A program made the translations under genes and the position numbers. A stretch of DNA of 44,554 nt from an uncultured Mycoplasma sp. (GTDB lineage: Bacteria; Bacillota_I; Bacilli_A; RF39; UBA660): positions 1 to 44,554 of the forward strand of contig CAMNSE010000011.1 in assembly GCA_946554525.1 (NCBI GenBank), written 5' to 3'. Under the pieces are notes generated by a model. It worked only from the letters and a program-made list of their open reading frames with translations. It did no database searches and was not told where the DNA came from. Below are positions 7,904 to 16,801 of this stretch, in pieces. How positions within the stretch are numbered: position 1 is the stretch's first letter; each line of letters opens with the position of its first letter.

Positions 7904-9234
7904 TTTTCTTCCTCCTTATAGACACTAGCAAAAGTATCTAAATAGTCATAGTTAATAAGTCCATAACATACCTCTACTTTGTCTTTTTTTACTAAGTTTC
8001 TAACCGTTTGTAAATCATCACTTTCTATTATTTTATTCTCTTTTATTCCTGCTAAAACTAGTCTTTTTTTAAAGTCACCTGTAAATCCACCTAATAAATA
8101 TATCTTATTTAATGAATCATTGTTTATAAGTTCAAAAGTAATATCATACATCCACGAAACATCTTCATAAGTATATCTTCCACTTATTTTATGAAGCCCT
8201 ATTATTACATCTTTTTTACGATTATCTTGATATATTTTAAATACTGCTTGATTAAATGTTGGAGCATCTTCCGCTTTTACTTTTAATTCTTTATATAGAA
8301 TATTGTCACATGTAAAATTAATATTTTTACTATAAGAATGCTTTTTATTTACTTTGTTAATACTTTTAACTAAATCCTCTTCTTTTATATTAAGTAAACT
8401 AGCCATGGTATAACTAGCAAGAGTGTTATAAGAAAAGAATAACATATCTCCGCCAATATTTATCTCTTTATTGTTAATATAAATTATCTCATTCTCTAAA
8501 TCTAATTTATCACCCAAAACATAAGGCTTATTCCATTTAAAATCGCAAGTTTCACACTTATATTTTCCTAGAGTTTCAAAATTATAATATTCATAAGTAA
8601 GTCTATGATGACATTTAGGACAATAATATGTATTTAAGTTTTCGAATATTTGATTCTTATAAGAAAATTTATTTTTATTAATACCATAATATATAACTTT
8701 ATTTGGTAATTGTAGTTCAAAGTTTCTTAAGAATGGTTCATCCATCATTGTAACAATTGTGGTATTTTTAGGAAGAGCACTTACTATTTCACTAAATGTA
8801 ATATCAACATTATGCTGACGTGGAGGTTGATCTTTAGTAATGTTTGTAACTATTAAATAGTCAGGTTTAAAATATTTAAAAATTTCTTTTGTAAATTTTT
8901 CATCAATTTCAATAACCATAATATCACTTTTTATTTTACCTGATAAGCTACAATACTTAAGACAAGCGGAAGTAAACCCATTTTTTAAGTTTGATCCATT
9001 AGAATTAAAACAAACAGAATATCCATTTTCTCTTAGAGTTTCTGCCAAAAGTGCTGCTGTACTTCCCTTTCCTGAAGAACCTGTAATAGCGATCTTAATT
9101 TTTGAATACTTAAATTTTTTAAGTAAATTTTTATCTATTTTTAATGCCACTTGGCCTGGGGTTGCTCCTCCTCTTTTAAAAATTCCTAAAACAAAGGATG
9201 CTAGTTTTCCCATTATGATACTTAGTGTTTTCAT
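7900..9234 (-). CDS. murT: MurT-like lipid II isoglutaminyl synthase, Mur ligase subunit
   Basis: Mur-ligase-type ATPase that activates the D-Glu carboxylate of lipid II. The central domain has the P-loop ITGSSGKGST (about 51-60 from the ATG) and the SNGSNLKNG segment. It carries the Cys4 zinc ribbon typical of MurT (CPKC and CETC, Cys at about 205, 208, 227, 230). A C-terminal DUF1727 domain contains DVSWMYD. I chose ATG 9234 because AGGTGA lies five bases upstream; an in-frame GTG at 9243 falls within that site. The start faces glmS across a short divergent intergenic region. The DUF1727 segment before DVSW reads GLHKISGRYTYE, unlike the usual NDN-x-x-DGRD stretch, so this subunit has also drifted at the interface with GatD. 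Confidence 0.85.
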   Translation of the reverse strand: MKTLSIIMGKLASFVLGIFKRGGATPGQVALKIDKNLLKKFKYSKIKIAITGSSGKGSTAALLAETLRENGYSVCFNSNGSNLKNGFTSACLKYCSLSGKIKSDIMVIEIDEKFTKEIFKYFKPDYLIVTNITKDQPPRQHNVDITFSEIVSALPKNTTIVTMMDEPFLRNFELQLPNKVIYYGINKNKFSYKNQIFENLNTYYCPKCHHRLTYEYYNFETLGKYKCETCDFKWNKPYVLGDKLDLENEIIYINNKEINIGGDMLFFSYNTLASYTMASLLNIKEEDLVKSINKVNKKHSYSKNINFTCDNILYKELKVKAEDAPTFNQAVFKIYQDNRKKDVIIGLHKISGRYTYEDVSWMYDITFELINNDSLNKIYLLGGFTGDFKKRLVLAGIKENKIIESDDLQTVRNLVKKDKVEVCYGLINYDYLDTFASVYKEEEK

Positions 9235-9287
9235 ATGCTTCACCTATTAATACTATAGCATTATTTTGTAGAATTTAAAATGGTAAA

Positions 9288-9316
9288 TTGACATATTTAA
9301 AAGTTTGATGTAATAT
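9288..9316 (+). promoter_or_regulatory. glmS promoter
   Basis: TTGACA (9288-9293), 17-base spacer, TAATAT (9311-9316). The leader is only about 20 bases with AGGTG before ATG 9342, too short for a glmS ribozyme. Confidence 0.85.
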
Positions 9317-9341
9317 TTTAATATAAGTAGGTGAATATACA

Positions 9342-11153
9342 ATGTGTGGAATTGTAGGATATATTGGAAAAAGCAAGGCCACTCCTATATTAATAAATGG
9401 ATTAAAATCGTTAGAATATAGAGGATATGACTCAGCAGGTATTGCTCTTTTAAATAATAAAAATATTGAAGTTTTTAAAGAAAAGGGACGAGTTAGGGCA
9501 TTAGAAGAAACTATAAATGATAGTGAGGCTACTATCGGAATTGCTCATACAAGATGGGCTACACATGGATGCCCTAGTAAAGAAAATGCTCATCCTCATT
9601 TAGATAATAGTAAAAGGTTTGCCGTTGTTCATAATGGAATTATCGAAAATTTTTTAGAAATTAAAGAATTTTTAAAAGATAAAGGATATACTTTTTTATC
9701 AGAAACTGATACAGAGGTTATCCCTAATTTGATTGATTATTATTATAAAAAGGAAAAAAATTGTTTAAAGGCATTTAAAATGGCTTTAAAAGAATTAAAA
9801 GGAAGCTATGCAATTTTAGTTTTATCTCCATTATTAGATGGTATTTTAGTAGCTAAAAATCATAGTCCGTTAGTAATTGGTAAAGGTACTCAGGAAAACT
9901 TTATTGCAAGTGATATTCCCGCTATTTTAGAATATACAAAAGATTTTTTCTTTTTAGAAGATAGTCAAATGGCCTATATAAAAAATGATAGTATTAAATT
10001 TTATGACTATGAATTAAATGAAATAAGCCTAGAATCTAAAAGGACTGATTGGGATCAATCTCGTGCACTAAAAGATGGCTTTGATGATTTTATGCTAAAA
10101 GAAATCTTTGAACAGCCTCGTGCTATTAGAGAAACTATTGAAGGCATAATCACAAAAAAAGAGCCGGTACACTTTCTTAATTTTGAATTGAGTCAAGAAT
10201 ATTTAGAGACACTTAATAAAATTTATATTGTAGCTTGTGGTACTGCAATGCATGCTGGATTTGTTGGAAAAACTGCTATTGAATCTTTAACTGGTATTAC
10301 AACAGTTGTCCAAGCTGCTAGTGAATTTCGCTATCAAAATCCTTTAGTTGATGATAAAACACTATGTATTTTTATTAGTCAATCAGGAGAAACAGCGGAC
10401 ACAATAGCTGCTTTAAATTTGGCAAAAGAAATGGGAGCTATAACTATAGCAATCTCTAATGTTGTTGCATCAAGCATTACAAGAGTGGCAAATTATACAA
10501 TATATACCCATGCCGGTCCTGAAATAGCGGTAGCATCGACAAAAGCTTATGTTTCTCAAGTTGCTCTTTTAGTTTCGTTTGCATTATATATTTCAGAGGC
10601 TTTAAAAAAAGATGAAATGAAAATTAATAGTCTAAAAGAAGAACTACTAGCATTACCAAAAAAAGTTGAAGAAATTCTAGCACATCATGAAGAATATCAA
10701 AAAATTGCTAAAGAAATATATAATTTAGAAGATGTATTTTATATAGGTAGAGGTAATGATTATAATACAGCACTAGAGGGTTCTTTAAAATTGAAAGAAA
10801 TTTCCTATATCCATAGTGAGGCATATCCTGCTGGCGAATTAAAACATGGACCTATTGCTTTAATTGAGGATGGAAGCATAGTAATGGGTATAATAACTAG
10901 AAGTGATATTGCTGAAAAAACTTTAAGTAATTTAATGGAAGTGGAAGCTAGAGGCGCTAATACTATATTAGTTACAAATGTTTCTGATTTAAAATCTAGT
11001 AGCAAAACTATTTTAATTCCTATTACTAGTGAACTTATTTCTCCAATTCTTTCTATTATTCCTCTTCAACTACTTGCCTATTATATTGCTAAAGAAAAAA
11101 ATCTAGACGTTGATAAGCCTAGAAATTTAGCAAAATCTGTTACAGTTGAGTGA
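9342..11153 (+). CDS. glmS: Glutamine-fructose-6-phosphate aminotransferase (isomerizing)
   Basis: Converts fructose-6-phosphate and glutamine to glucosamine-6-phosphate, the first step to UDP-GlcNAc for peptidoglycan and the wall glycans encoded nearby; cytoplasmic. At 603 residues it has the usual length. Cys2 (MCGIVGYIG) is the glutaminase nucleophile, supported by YRGYDSAG and HTRWATHG. Two SIS domains follow: one with VACGTAMHAG and SQSGETADT, the other with IGRGNDYNTALEGSLKLKE and ELKHGPIALI. It ends in the typical PRNLAKSVTVE. The TGA stop lies inside a terminator hairpin, which shows TGA is a stop codon here. Its short leader has no room for a ribozyme, so other control is expected. 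Confidence 0.97.
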   Translation: MCGIVGYIGKSKATPILINGLKSLEYRGYDSAGIALLNNKNIEVFKEKGRVRALEETINDSEATIGIAHTRWATHGCPSKENAHPHLDNSKRFAVVHNGIIENFLEIKEFLKDKGYTFLSETDTEVIPNLIDYYYKKEKNCLKAFKMALKELKGSYAILVLSPLLDGILVAKNHSPLVIGKGTQENFIASDIPAILEYTKDFFFLEDSQMAYIKNDSIKFYDYELNEISLESKRTDWDQSRALKDGFDDFMLKEIFEQPRAIRETIEGIITKKEPVHFLNFELSQEYLETLNKIYIVACGTAMHAGFVGKTAIESLTGITTVVQAASEFRYQNPLVDDKTLCIFISQSGETADTIAALNLAKEMGAITIAISNVVASSITRVANYTIYTHAGPEIAVASTKAYVSQVALLVSFALYISEALKKDEMKINSLKEELLALPKKVEEILAHHEEYQKIAKEIYNLEDVFYIGRGNDYNTALEGSLKLKEISYIHSEAYPAGELKHGPIALIEDGSIVMGIITRSDIAEKTLSNLMEVEARGANTILVTNVSDLKSSSKTILIPITSELISPILSIIPLQLLAYYIAKEKNLDVDKPRNLAKSVTVE

Positions 11154-11175
11154 AGTCTTAGGACTTCTTTTTTAT
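11152..11175 (+). terminator. glmS terminator
   Basis: GAAGTC-TTAG-GACTTC hairpin starting within the stop codon, followed by TTTTTTTATTTT. Confidence 0.9.
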
Positions 11176-12098
11176 TTTAAATCTTTCTCTAAATTAATTA
11201 AGTGAAGTTCAAAGCTTTGTTTATCTTTACGTGCAACACTTTCAAGTATTAGTCCACCTACAAATAGTTGAATAGCAACTACTCCAAAGAAAGACGCTGC
11301 TATTAAAGATGGAAATTTAGCAACTAAGCCAGTTTTTAAATATCCAATTATTACGGGGATAAAGAACCCAATTCCTATTATTAAACAAATTATTGATACA
11401 ATAGAAAAGAAAAGTAAAGGTTTATATTGTTTAAATAATGTAGCAATTGTTTTAATAACTTTAACGCCATCACTTACAGTATTTAATTTTGATTCGCTTC
11501 CCTCAGGTCTATCACGATAATCAATTAAAACATTTTCCATTTTCATTTTTTTATCTAGCGCATGTATAGTCATTTCTGTTTCAATTTCAAATCCACTTGA
11601 TATTACTGGGAATGATTTAACAAATAACTTACTAAATGCTCTATATCCAGTCATAATATCTCTAACATTATTTTTAAATATTTTATTTATTAAAAATCTT
11701 ACAAATACATTTCCAAAGTTATGAAACATCCTTTTATTTTCTGTAAAATAAGTACTAGACAAGCGATCACCTACTACCATTTCAGCTTTGCCTTCTAATA
11801 TTATATCAGCCATTTCTCTTGCATGTTTAGCAGGATATGTATCATCACCATCTACCATAAGATAGCAATCCGCTTCTACTTCACGGAACATTCTTCTAAT
11901 AACATTTCCCTTACCTTGCATATATTCATGCTTTACAATGGCTCCAGCTTTCTTAGCTATGCTTGCTGTATTATCGCTAGAATTATTATCGTAAACATAA
12001 ATATCCGCTTCTGGTAATTCTTTTTTAAAATCTTTTATTACTTTTTCTATAGTTTGCGATTCATTATAGCATGGTATTAAAACTGCTATTTTACTCAT
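11172..12098 (-). CDS. DPM1-like GT2 glycosyltransferase with C-terminal membrane hairpin
   Basis: A 308-residue family 2 glycosyltransferase. The GT-A domain has VLIPCYNESQTI, YDNNSSDNT, VDGDDTYPA (the DXD) and a GFEIETEM segment. Two hydrophobic segments at about 225-300 follow, as in polyprenyl-phosphate mannose/glucose synthases that act at the cytoplasmic side. The reading frame is open upstream to 12176, but ATG 12098 has a GAGG site nine bases before it and begins the GT2 domain at once, so it is chosen. It is divergent from the large GT-C-like gene at 12217, a likely functional partner. The sugar is unknown. Confidence 0.85.
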   Translation of the reverse strand: MSKIAVLIPCYNESQTIEKVIKDFKKELPEADIYVYDNNSSDNTASIAKKAGAIVKHEYMQGKGNVIRRMFREVEADCYLMVDGDDTYPAKHAREMADIILEGKAEMVVGDRLSSTYFTENKRMFHNFGNVFVRFLINKIFKNNVRDIMTGYRAFSKLFVKSFPVISSGFEIETEMTIHALDKKMKMENVLIDYRDRPEGSESKLNTVSDGVKVIKTIATLFKQYKPLLFFSIVSIICLIIGIGFFIPVIIGYLKTGLVAKFPSLIAASFFGVVAIQLFVGGLILESVARKDKQSFELHLINLEKDLK

Positions 12099-12170
12099 AA
12101 AATACCTCATTTCTTGACTTAAGTTTACCATAAACTTCAAAATAAGTAAATATGAATTACTAAATAATAA

Positions 12171-12199
12171 TTTCATTAAACACTATTTCATGATATAAT
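12171..12199 (+). promoter_or_regulatory. Promoter of the 12217 membrane protein gene
   Basis: -10 TATAAT (12194-12199) with a weak -35 TTTCAT at 17-base spacing. The RBS AAAGGTG lies six bases before ATG 12217. Confidence 0.55.
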
Positions 12200-12216
12200 T
12201 ATAAAAGGTGATTTTA

Positions 12217-14286
12217 ATGACATTAATTATTTGTAGTATTATGATTATTTTAGGATTAATATTTGGAATGAAAAAAAGCAAAAATTATAGCAAAGTGTAC
12301 AAATTTGCGCTAAAAGCATTTTTAGTATTAACTCTTTTAGAAATAACTGTATTTAATATAAGATTTTATCAGTCTATTGGATATCAAAAAATAACTACTA
12401 CAAAATATACCTTAGGTAGTGATATTAAAAAACTTGCTGATGGTTCACTGCAGGTTGTTGGTGAAAAAGAAAACTATATCGAAATCACAGGTATAAATGA
12501 ACATTTAGATAATATAAACATGGATTTTGATTTAAAAGAAAGTAGAATATTATTTGTTCAAATTGGATATACAGATGAAGCTAATAAACAATATTCTTTA
12601 ACTCAAGAAAGAAGAATATCAGCAACAAATAAAAAAGATTCTGAACCAATGAGACTTCATTTGGCTGGTAAAACAGAAAAAATTCGTATTTATTTAAAAC
12701 AAAAAAATGAGTTAGATACTTTTAAAATTAGAGAAATAGCTTTTAATACCCCAGTCAAATTAAATTTATCTATTGTAAGAGTACTATTATTATTCTCTTT
12801 TATAATGTTGCTTTATGCATTTAAACCAAAGTCTTCAATTTATAATTTAAGCCTATTTGATAAAAAAGCAAATAAATATTTAGCTATTATGGCTGTAATT
12901 CAACTTGTAGTATTTGCTGGTATTTCTCAATTCAATTATTACTTTGTTGCTGAAGATTTCGATAGTCCTTCTAGAATGCAATATCAATATCTAGCTGAAA
13001 GCTTACTTCATGGAAAAACATATTTAGAAATTGAACCAAGCGAAGCTTTAAAAAAATTAGAAAATCCTTACGATAGAGAAAACAGAGACAAAATATTGGA
13101 AGAAGCTGGAGAAGAATATATTTGGGATGTAGCTTACTTTAAAGGAAAATATTATGTTTACTTTGGAGTAGGTCCAGTAATTGCCTACTATCTTCCTTAT
13201 TATGCTTTAACAGGGCATCATATAAAAACCGTAACTTGTCTTTATATTACTATGATTGCAGTAGTAATAGGCCTTGTATTATTGCTACATTCTATATGTA
13301 AAAAATGGTTTAAAAATATGAATGTAGGAATTTTTACTATATTATCAGTTATATTTATTAACTCTTGTGGCCTTCTAGCAATTATGGGCAGACCAGATCA
13401 TTATTCACTACCAATATTAATGGCAATTATGTTTAGCATATATGGTTTATATTGGTGGTTAAAAGCAGATAATAATAAATTAAAACCAAGTTATTTATTT
13501 GCTGGAAGCTTATGTATGGCTTGTGTCGCTGCTTGTAGACCACAAATACTAATGACTAGTTTCTTTGCTATTCCAATATTCTGGAATCATATAAAAAATA
13601 AAGAATTATTTAGTAAAAAAACAATTAAGAAAACAATAGCTTTTGTACTGCCATACCTATTAGTAGCAATTCCTCTAATGATGTATAACAAAGCTAGATT
13701 TGGATCAATATTTGATTTTGGAGCGAATTACAATCTTACAACTAATGATATGACAAGACGTGGATTTGTTTTTGATAGAATTCCTCTTGGAATATATTAT
13801 TACTTATTTAATCCATTGAAAATGAGTGTTAAATTTCCATTTGTTCTTCGAGAAAGAGTGGTTACAAGTTATCTTGGTACAACCATTTGTGAACCTATAG
13901 GAGCTGGATTCTTATATATGAATCTCTTAGTATTATTTGCCTTCTTTATTAGAAAGTTTAAAGATAAATTTGAAGATAAGCTTCCATATAAGTTAGGCTG
14001 CTGTGCAGTAGTTTTTGCACTAATCATTATGATTGCCGATACCCAAATGGCTGGTATACTAGATAGATATTTCTGTGATTTTGCATTCTTATTATATTTT
14101 GCAACATGTTTAGTTATATTTGCAATATTTAATAAAAAGAAGGATAATCCACAACTTAGAAATATTATTTATTTCTGTTTAATTGTAGCGCTTATATATA
14201 ACTTCTTATTAATGTTTAGCGACAATGTTTTAGAAAATAATGCACTATTCTTTTATTTAAGACATATAGTAGAATTCTGGATATAG
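12217..14286 (+). CDS. Large multi-pass membrane protein, probable GT-C glycosyltransferase
   Basis: A 689-residue membrane protein, not assigned to a named family. Two N-terminal hydrophobic segments, an extracytoplasmic region of about 110 residues (roughly 55-175, beta-rich looking), then about ten more membrane segments. The loop after the third or fourth has the acidic AEDFDSPSRMQYQY stretch, and later WDVAYFKGKYYVYFGVGP and GRPDHYSLP. Such acidic first loops are typical of GT-C enzymes using polyprenyl-phosphate sugars. The frame opens at GTG 12208, but that GTG is part of the AAAGGTG ribosome site, so ATG 12217 is chosen. It is divergent from a DPM1-like synthase, which fits a donor-maker and user pair. 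A terminator hairpin follows the stop. Confidence 0.7.
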   Translation: MTLIICSIMIILGLIFGMKKSKNYSKVYKFALKAFLVLTLLEITVFNIRFYQSIGYQKITTTKYTLGSDIKKLADGSLQVVGEKENYIEITGINEHLDNINMDFDLKESRILFVQIGYTDEANKQYSLTQERRISATNKKDSEPMRLHLAGKTEKIRIYLKQKNELDTFKIREIAFNTPVKLNLSIVRVLLLFSFIMLLYAFKPKSSIYNLSLFDKKANKYLAIMAVIQLVVFAGISQFNYYFVAEDFDSPSRMQYQYLAESLLHGKTYLEIEPSEALKKLENPYDRENRDKILEEAGEEYIWDVAYFKGKYYVYFGVGPVIAYYLPYYALTGHHIKTVTCLYITMIAVVIGLVLLLHSICKKWFKNMNVGIFTILSVIFINSCGLLAIMGRPDHYSLPILMAIMFSIYGLYWWLKADNNKLKPSYLFAGSLCMACVAACRPQILMTSFFAIPIFWNHIKNKELFSKKTIKKTIAFVLPYLLVAIPLMMYNKARFGSIFDFGANYNLTTNDMTRRGFVFDRIPLGIYYYLFNPLKMSVKFPFVLRERVVTSYLGTTICEPIGAGFLYMNLLVLFAFFIRKFKDKFEDKLPYKLGCCAVVFALIIMIADTQMAGILDRYFCDFAFLLYFATCLVIFAIFNKKKDNPQLRNIIYFCLIVALIYNFLLMFSDNVLENNALFFYLRHIVEFWI

Positions 14287-14289
14287 AAT

Positions 14290-14320
14290 GAGGACTTCGT
14301 AGAAGCCCTCTTTTCTTTTT
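14290..14320 (+). terminator. Terminator after the 12217 gene
   Basis: GAGG-A-CTTC / GAAG-C-CCTC stem with a GTA loop (14290-14310), then TTTTCTTTTT. Confidence 0.8.
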
Positions 14321-14347
14321 CTAAATTGTAATTTCAACCGCACCACT

Positions 14348-15199
14348 TTATTTGTGTTCAATTTCTTTTTTATCGATATATTCATAGTTAAGTTTATTTT
14401 CTTTTGTTATAACAGATTCACCTAGATTTTTCTCTATTTCATCTCTTGCAACTTTAGCAACATGGCCGCCCATTCTAGCAATTTTTTTATTTTGCTCTAA
14501 TCCTTGTGGCTTATGTTTACTTGCAAGTCTTTTAGTTGTTTCTTCTGATAAATCTGTTAATATTACTTCCATACTATCCATGTTATCTCGTAGTGACTCT
14601 TTTCGGATTCCTTTAAACTCTTTATATTCCTTTGCTGTCATGCCAGACCAAGTTTTATATATTTCGTTTGTTAGAATAGCATATTCTTTTTCATCATAAA
14701 TTCCACATTCTAACCAAGTGTCAGTTAATTCCTTTCTGTCTTGAATGCCTCTCATTCTTTTGGCTATCCATTTTTCATCATAACCTTTTAAACGGTATAA
14801 GTCTATGGCTCTTTGAACTGCTAGTGAAGGATCAAATGTTTCATCTATTCTTTCACTTCCAAGCTTAGCTAACCATTGTTTAATAGGCTCTGCATTCTTA
14901 CTTGGTATTGATTCGATTATTCTAAACATTCCTTCAATATCCACAACATCAGTCATACGATATTTACCGTCATTGGCTTTAAGTTTCAAAGCGTTACAAT
15001 TTGTAACGGTTTCATTTCCCTCGTCTTTAAGTCTTTTTTTAAGTACTCTCCAATAAGTTTGAGGATTATTACTCTCAGAAATAACACCTACAATATCCAC
15101 CACACTAATATAATACTTTTCCTCTTTGGTATCCCAAACCGTTCTAATTGTTTCATTATTAAATATTTTATTTACTATTTGCATTTTATCTTGATTCAT
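14348..15199 (-). CDS. Bro-N domain protein, DinD/antirepressor-like
   Basis: Complete 283-residue protein. The N-terminal ~110 residues match the Bro-N pattern (IRTVWDTKEEKYYISVVDIV ... PQTYWRVLKKRL ... DGKYRMTDVVDIEGMFRII), found in phage antirepressors and in E. coli DinD. The C-terminal part is rich in charged helices (WIAKRMRGIQDRKELTDTW, SGMTAKEYKEFKG, NKKIARMGGHVAK), as in DinD-like proteins. It probably binds DNA or an SOS-related partner. The start has GGAGGG and a strong promoter containing a palindrome that could be an operator. No phage genes surround it, so it is an orphan, perhaps a remnant of an element or a domesticated regulator. Confidence 0.8.
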   Translation of the reverse strand: MNQDKMQIVNKIFNNETIRTVWDTKEEKYYISVVDIVGVISESNNPQTYWRVLKKRLKDEGNETVTNCNALKLKANDGKYRMTDVVDIEGMFRIIESIPSKNAEPIKQWLAKLGSERIDETFDPSLAVQRAIDLYRLKGYDEKWIAKRMRGIQDRKELTDTWLECGIYDEKEYAILTNEIYKTWSGMTAKEYKEFKGIRKESLRDNMDSMEVILTDLSEETTKRLASKHKPQGLEQNKKIARMGGHVAKVARDEIEKNLGESVITKENKLNYEYIDKKEIEHK

Positions 15200-15220
15200 T
15201 TTAACCCTCCGCTTATTATA

Positions 15221-15249
15221 ATAATAACATACATATGTTCTATAGTCAA
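15221..15249 (-). promoter_or_regulatory. Promoter of the Bro-N gene
   Basis: -35 TTGACT (15249-15244), 17-base spacer, -10 TATTAT (15226-15221). GGAGGG lies upstream of ATG 15199. Confidence 0.8.
15226..15239. promoter_or_regulatory. Palindrome in Bro-N promoter, possible operator
   Basis: AACATA-CA-TATGTT, a 6+6 bp inverted repeat with a two-base centre, in the spacer and touching the -10 box. On the minus strand the word AGAACAT also occurs twice around the -35. Consistent with a repressor site, possibly autoregulatory. Confidence 0.5.
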
Positions 15250-15277
15250 TATAATGTTCTTATAATTTATAAAAAAG

Positions 15278-15305
15278 AAAATGGGCTTTACATGAAGTCC
15301 ATTTT
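15278..15305 (-). terminator. Terminator of the GT2-DUF6056 operon
   Basis: AAAATGGGCTT / AAGTCCATTTT stem with one mismatch; the minus-strand tail is CTTTTTTATAAA. Confidence 0.75.
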
Positions 15306-15313
15306 AATATATT

Positions 15314-16801
15314 TTATTTATTATATCCTTCTTTTTTAATATGTTTTTTCCACTCGCTATATCCTACAAATTTAAATGTAATATCTTCTCTTAAATTGTA
15401 TTTCTTTATATGTACATTGGTGCGATACTCTGAGTCAAAATCCGCACTCCATACATAGTTTGGATATTCTAATTTAGGTACAATAATCTCTGTATCAGTT
15501 GAATTAGATGACTTATATTGTATATATTCATCCCTTTTATTCATAAAGTCGGTAATATAAATATATATTGTAGAATAATTAATGCAAAGTACTATAATAG
15601 TAAAAATCATTAACTTAGAATATTTTTTATAGTCTATTTTAGTTTCTTTTAGAATATAGCAAACAAGTACTATTTCTAATACATAAATCATAAAGAAATT
15701 TCTAGGCCCTATTGGATTAACTAAGAATAATGGTGCAGCTAGTCCAATAATAGTTAATAGTACACTTAGTATATCAATAAATTTTTTACTTTTATAAAAT
15801 AATATAATAATACTGGTTATTAAAGCTATTATATATATTATTGTTACAATTGCATCAAAATATTTAGCATAAGACCCTAAAATACCCCAATCATAGTGCA
15901 ATCTTGATATTAATATATATACACAATAAAAGTACATATAATTAAATATTTTAGTTAATATTTTAGCTTGTTTTTCGTTTAGATTTTCTTTAGTTTGTTT
16001 ATAATAAATAGTTAGTAATACTGTAATTAATATTATAATTGCAACACTGCTAAATGAAATGTTATAGGAAATTATATTAATAAAGTTAAGAGCTGGAACC
16101 ATAATTAAATTAATTATACTATTTGCATATCCTCTATAATTATCAGTACCATCAGCTACATGCGTGTATACTGGATGGCTAAACATGGTAATTGCCCCTA
16201 CTACAGATCCAACGAAAGCTAAAATCAATGACTTATTGATCTTTTTATTTTTAATATAGTAAATAATATTTAGAGTAATTGTTAAAATTATTAAAAATAC
16301 TGTTATATTCTCAATAAATAAGCTACCTAAAAATATTAATATTGCATTTAGTAACCCCAGCTTTAAATTATCTTCTTTAAAACATTTTTTTAATAAGGAT
16401 AATATTCCCAATAAAAAAGCTGTAGATATTACATAATTTGTAAAACCGCTTGTCCATACTATACTTTGCCTTAACATACGAAGTGGCATTAATAGTAATA
16501 ATAACCACACTACTAAAGATGATATCTTAGTCTCTTTTTTAATTATAGAAACAATCGTTACTAATACCGTAGACATTATTATTCCTCTTATTATTTTGCT
16601 TTTAGTCATGAATACTACAAATAGATTACCTAGATATCTTCCATTTAGTCCTACATTATGTGCAAAATCTGATAGAAGATGGGGAGAAACTTTAGTTAGG
16701 CTCCATTCAATATCATCTCCAGTATAAGGAAATGTTAGCGTTACTAAAAATACTATTATTAAGCTTAATATTGTCCATTTATTTTTTTTAATAAATTCCA
16801 T
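15314..16801 (-). CDS. DUF6056-like multi-pass membrane protein
   Basis: A 495-residue membrane protein with about 11 hydrophobic segments and a soluble C-terminal tail of about 80 residues. The first outer loop holds FPYTGDDIEW and, further on, NGRYLGNLFVVFMT, the signature I associate with the DUF6056 family, which is likely a GT-C-type glucosyltransferase group resembling GtrII. Its ATG shares one base with the stop of the upstream GtrB-like gene (TAATG), so the two are coupled. The simplest reading is a GtrB-type donor synthase paired with its dedicated transferase that decorates a surface polymer outside the membrane. The reaction itself is inferred. Confidence 0.75.
   Translation of the reverse strand: MEFIKKNKWTILSLIIVFLVTLTFPYTGDDIEWSLTKVSPHLLSDFAHNVGLNGRYLGNLFVVFMTKSKIIRGIIMSTVLVTIVSIIKKETKISSLVVWLLLLLMPLRMLRQSIVWTSGFTNYVISTAFLLGILSLLKKCFKEDNLKLGLLNAILIFLGSLFIENITVFLIILTITLNIIYYIKNKKINKSLILAFVGSVVGAITMFSHPVYTHVADGTDNYRGYANSIINLIMVPALNFINIISYNISFSSVAIIILITVLLTIYYKQTKENLNEKQAKILTKIFNYMYFYCVYILISRLHYDWGILGSYAKYFDAIVTIIYIIALITSIIILFYKSKKFIDILSVLLTIIGLAAPLFLVNPIGPRNFFMIYVLEIVLVCYILKETKIDYKKYSKLMIFTIIVLCINYSTIYIYITDFMNKRDEYIQYKSSNSTDTEIIVPKLEYPNYVWSADFDSEYRTNVHIKKYNLREDITFKFVGYSEWKKHIKKEGYNK

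Noticed and set aside
9244-9341. glmS ribozyme upstream of glmS
   Set aside because: The promoter places the start of transcription about 20 bases before the ATG, leaving no room for the roughly 150-base ribozyme.
7900-11153. TGA read as tryptophan (Mollicutes-type code)
   Set aside because: glmS ends in TGA directly at a terminator, murT ends in TGA overlapping the gatD ATG, and all recognisable Trp positions use TGG.
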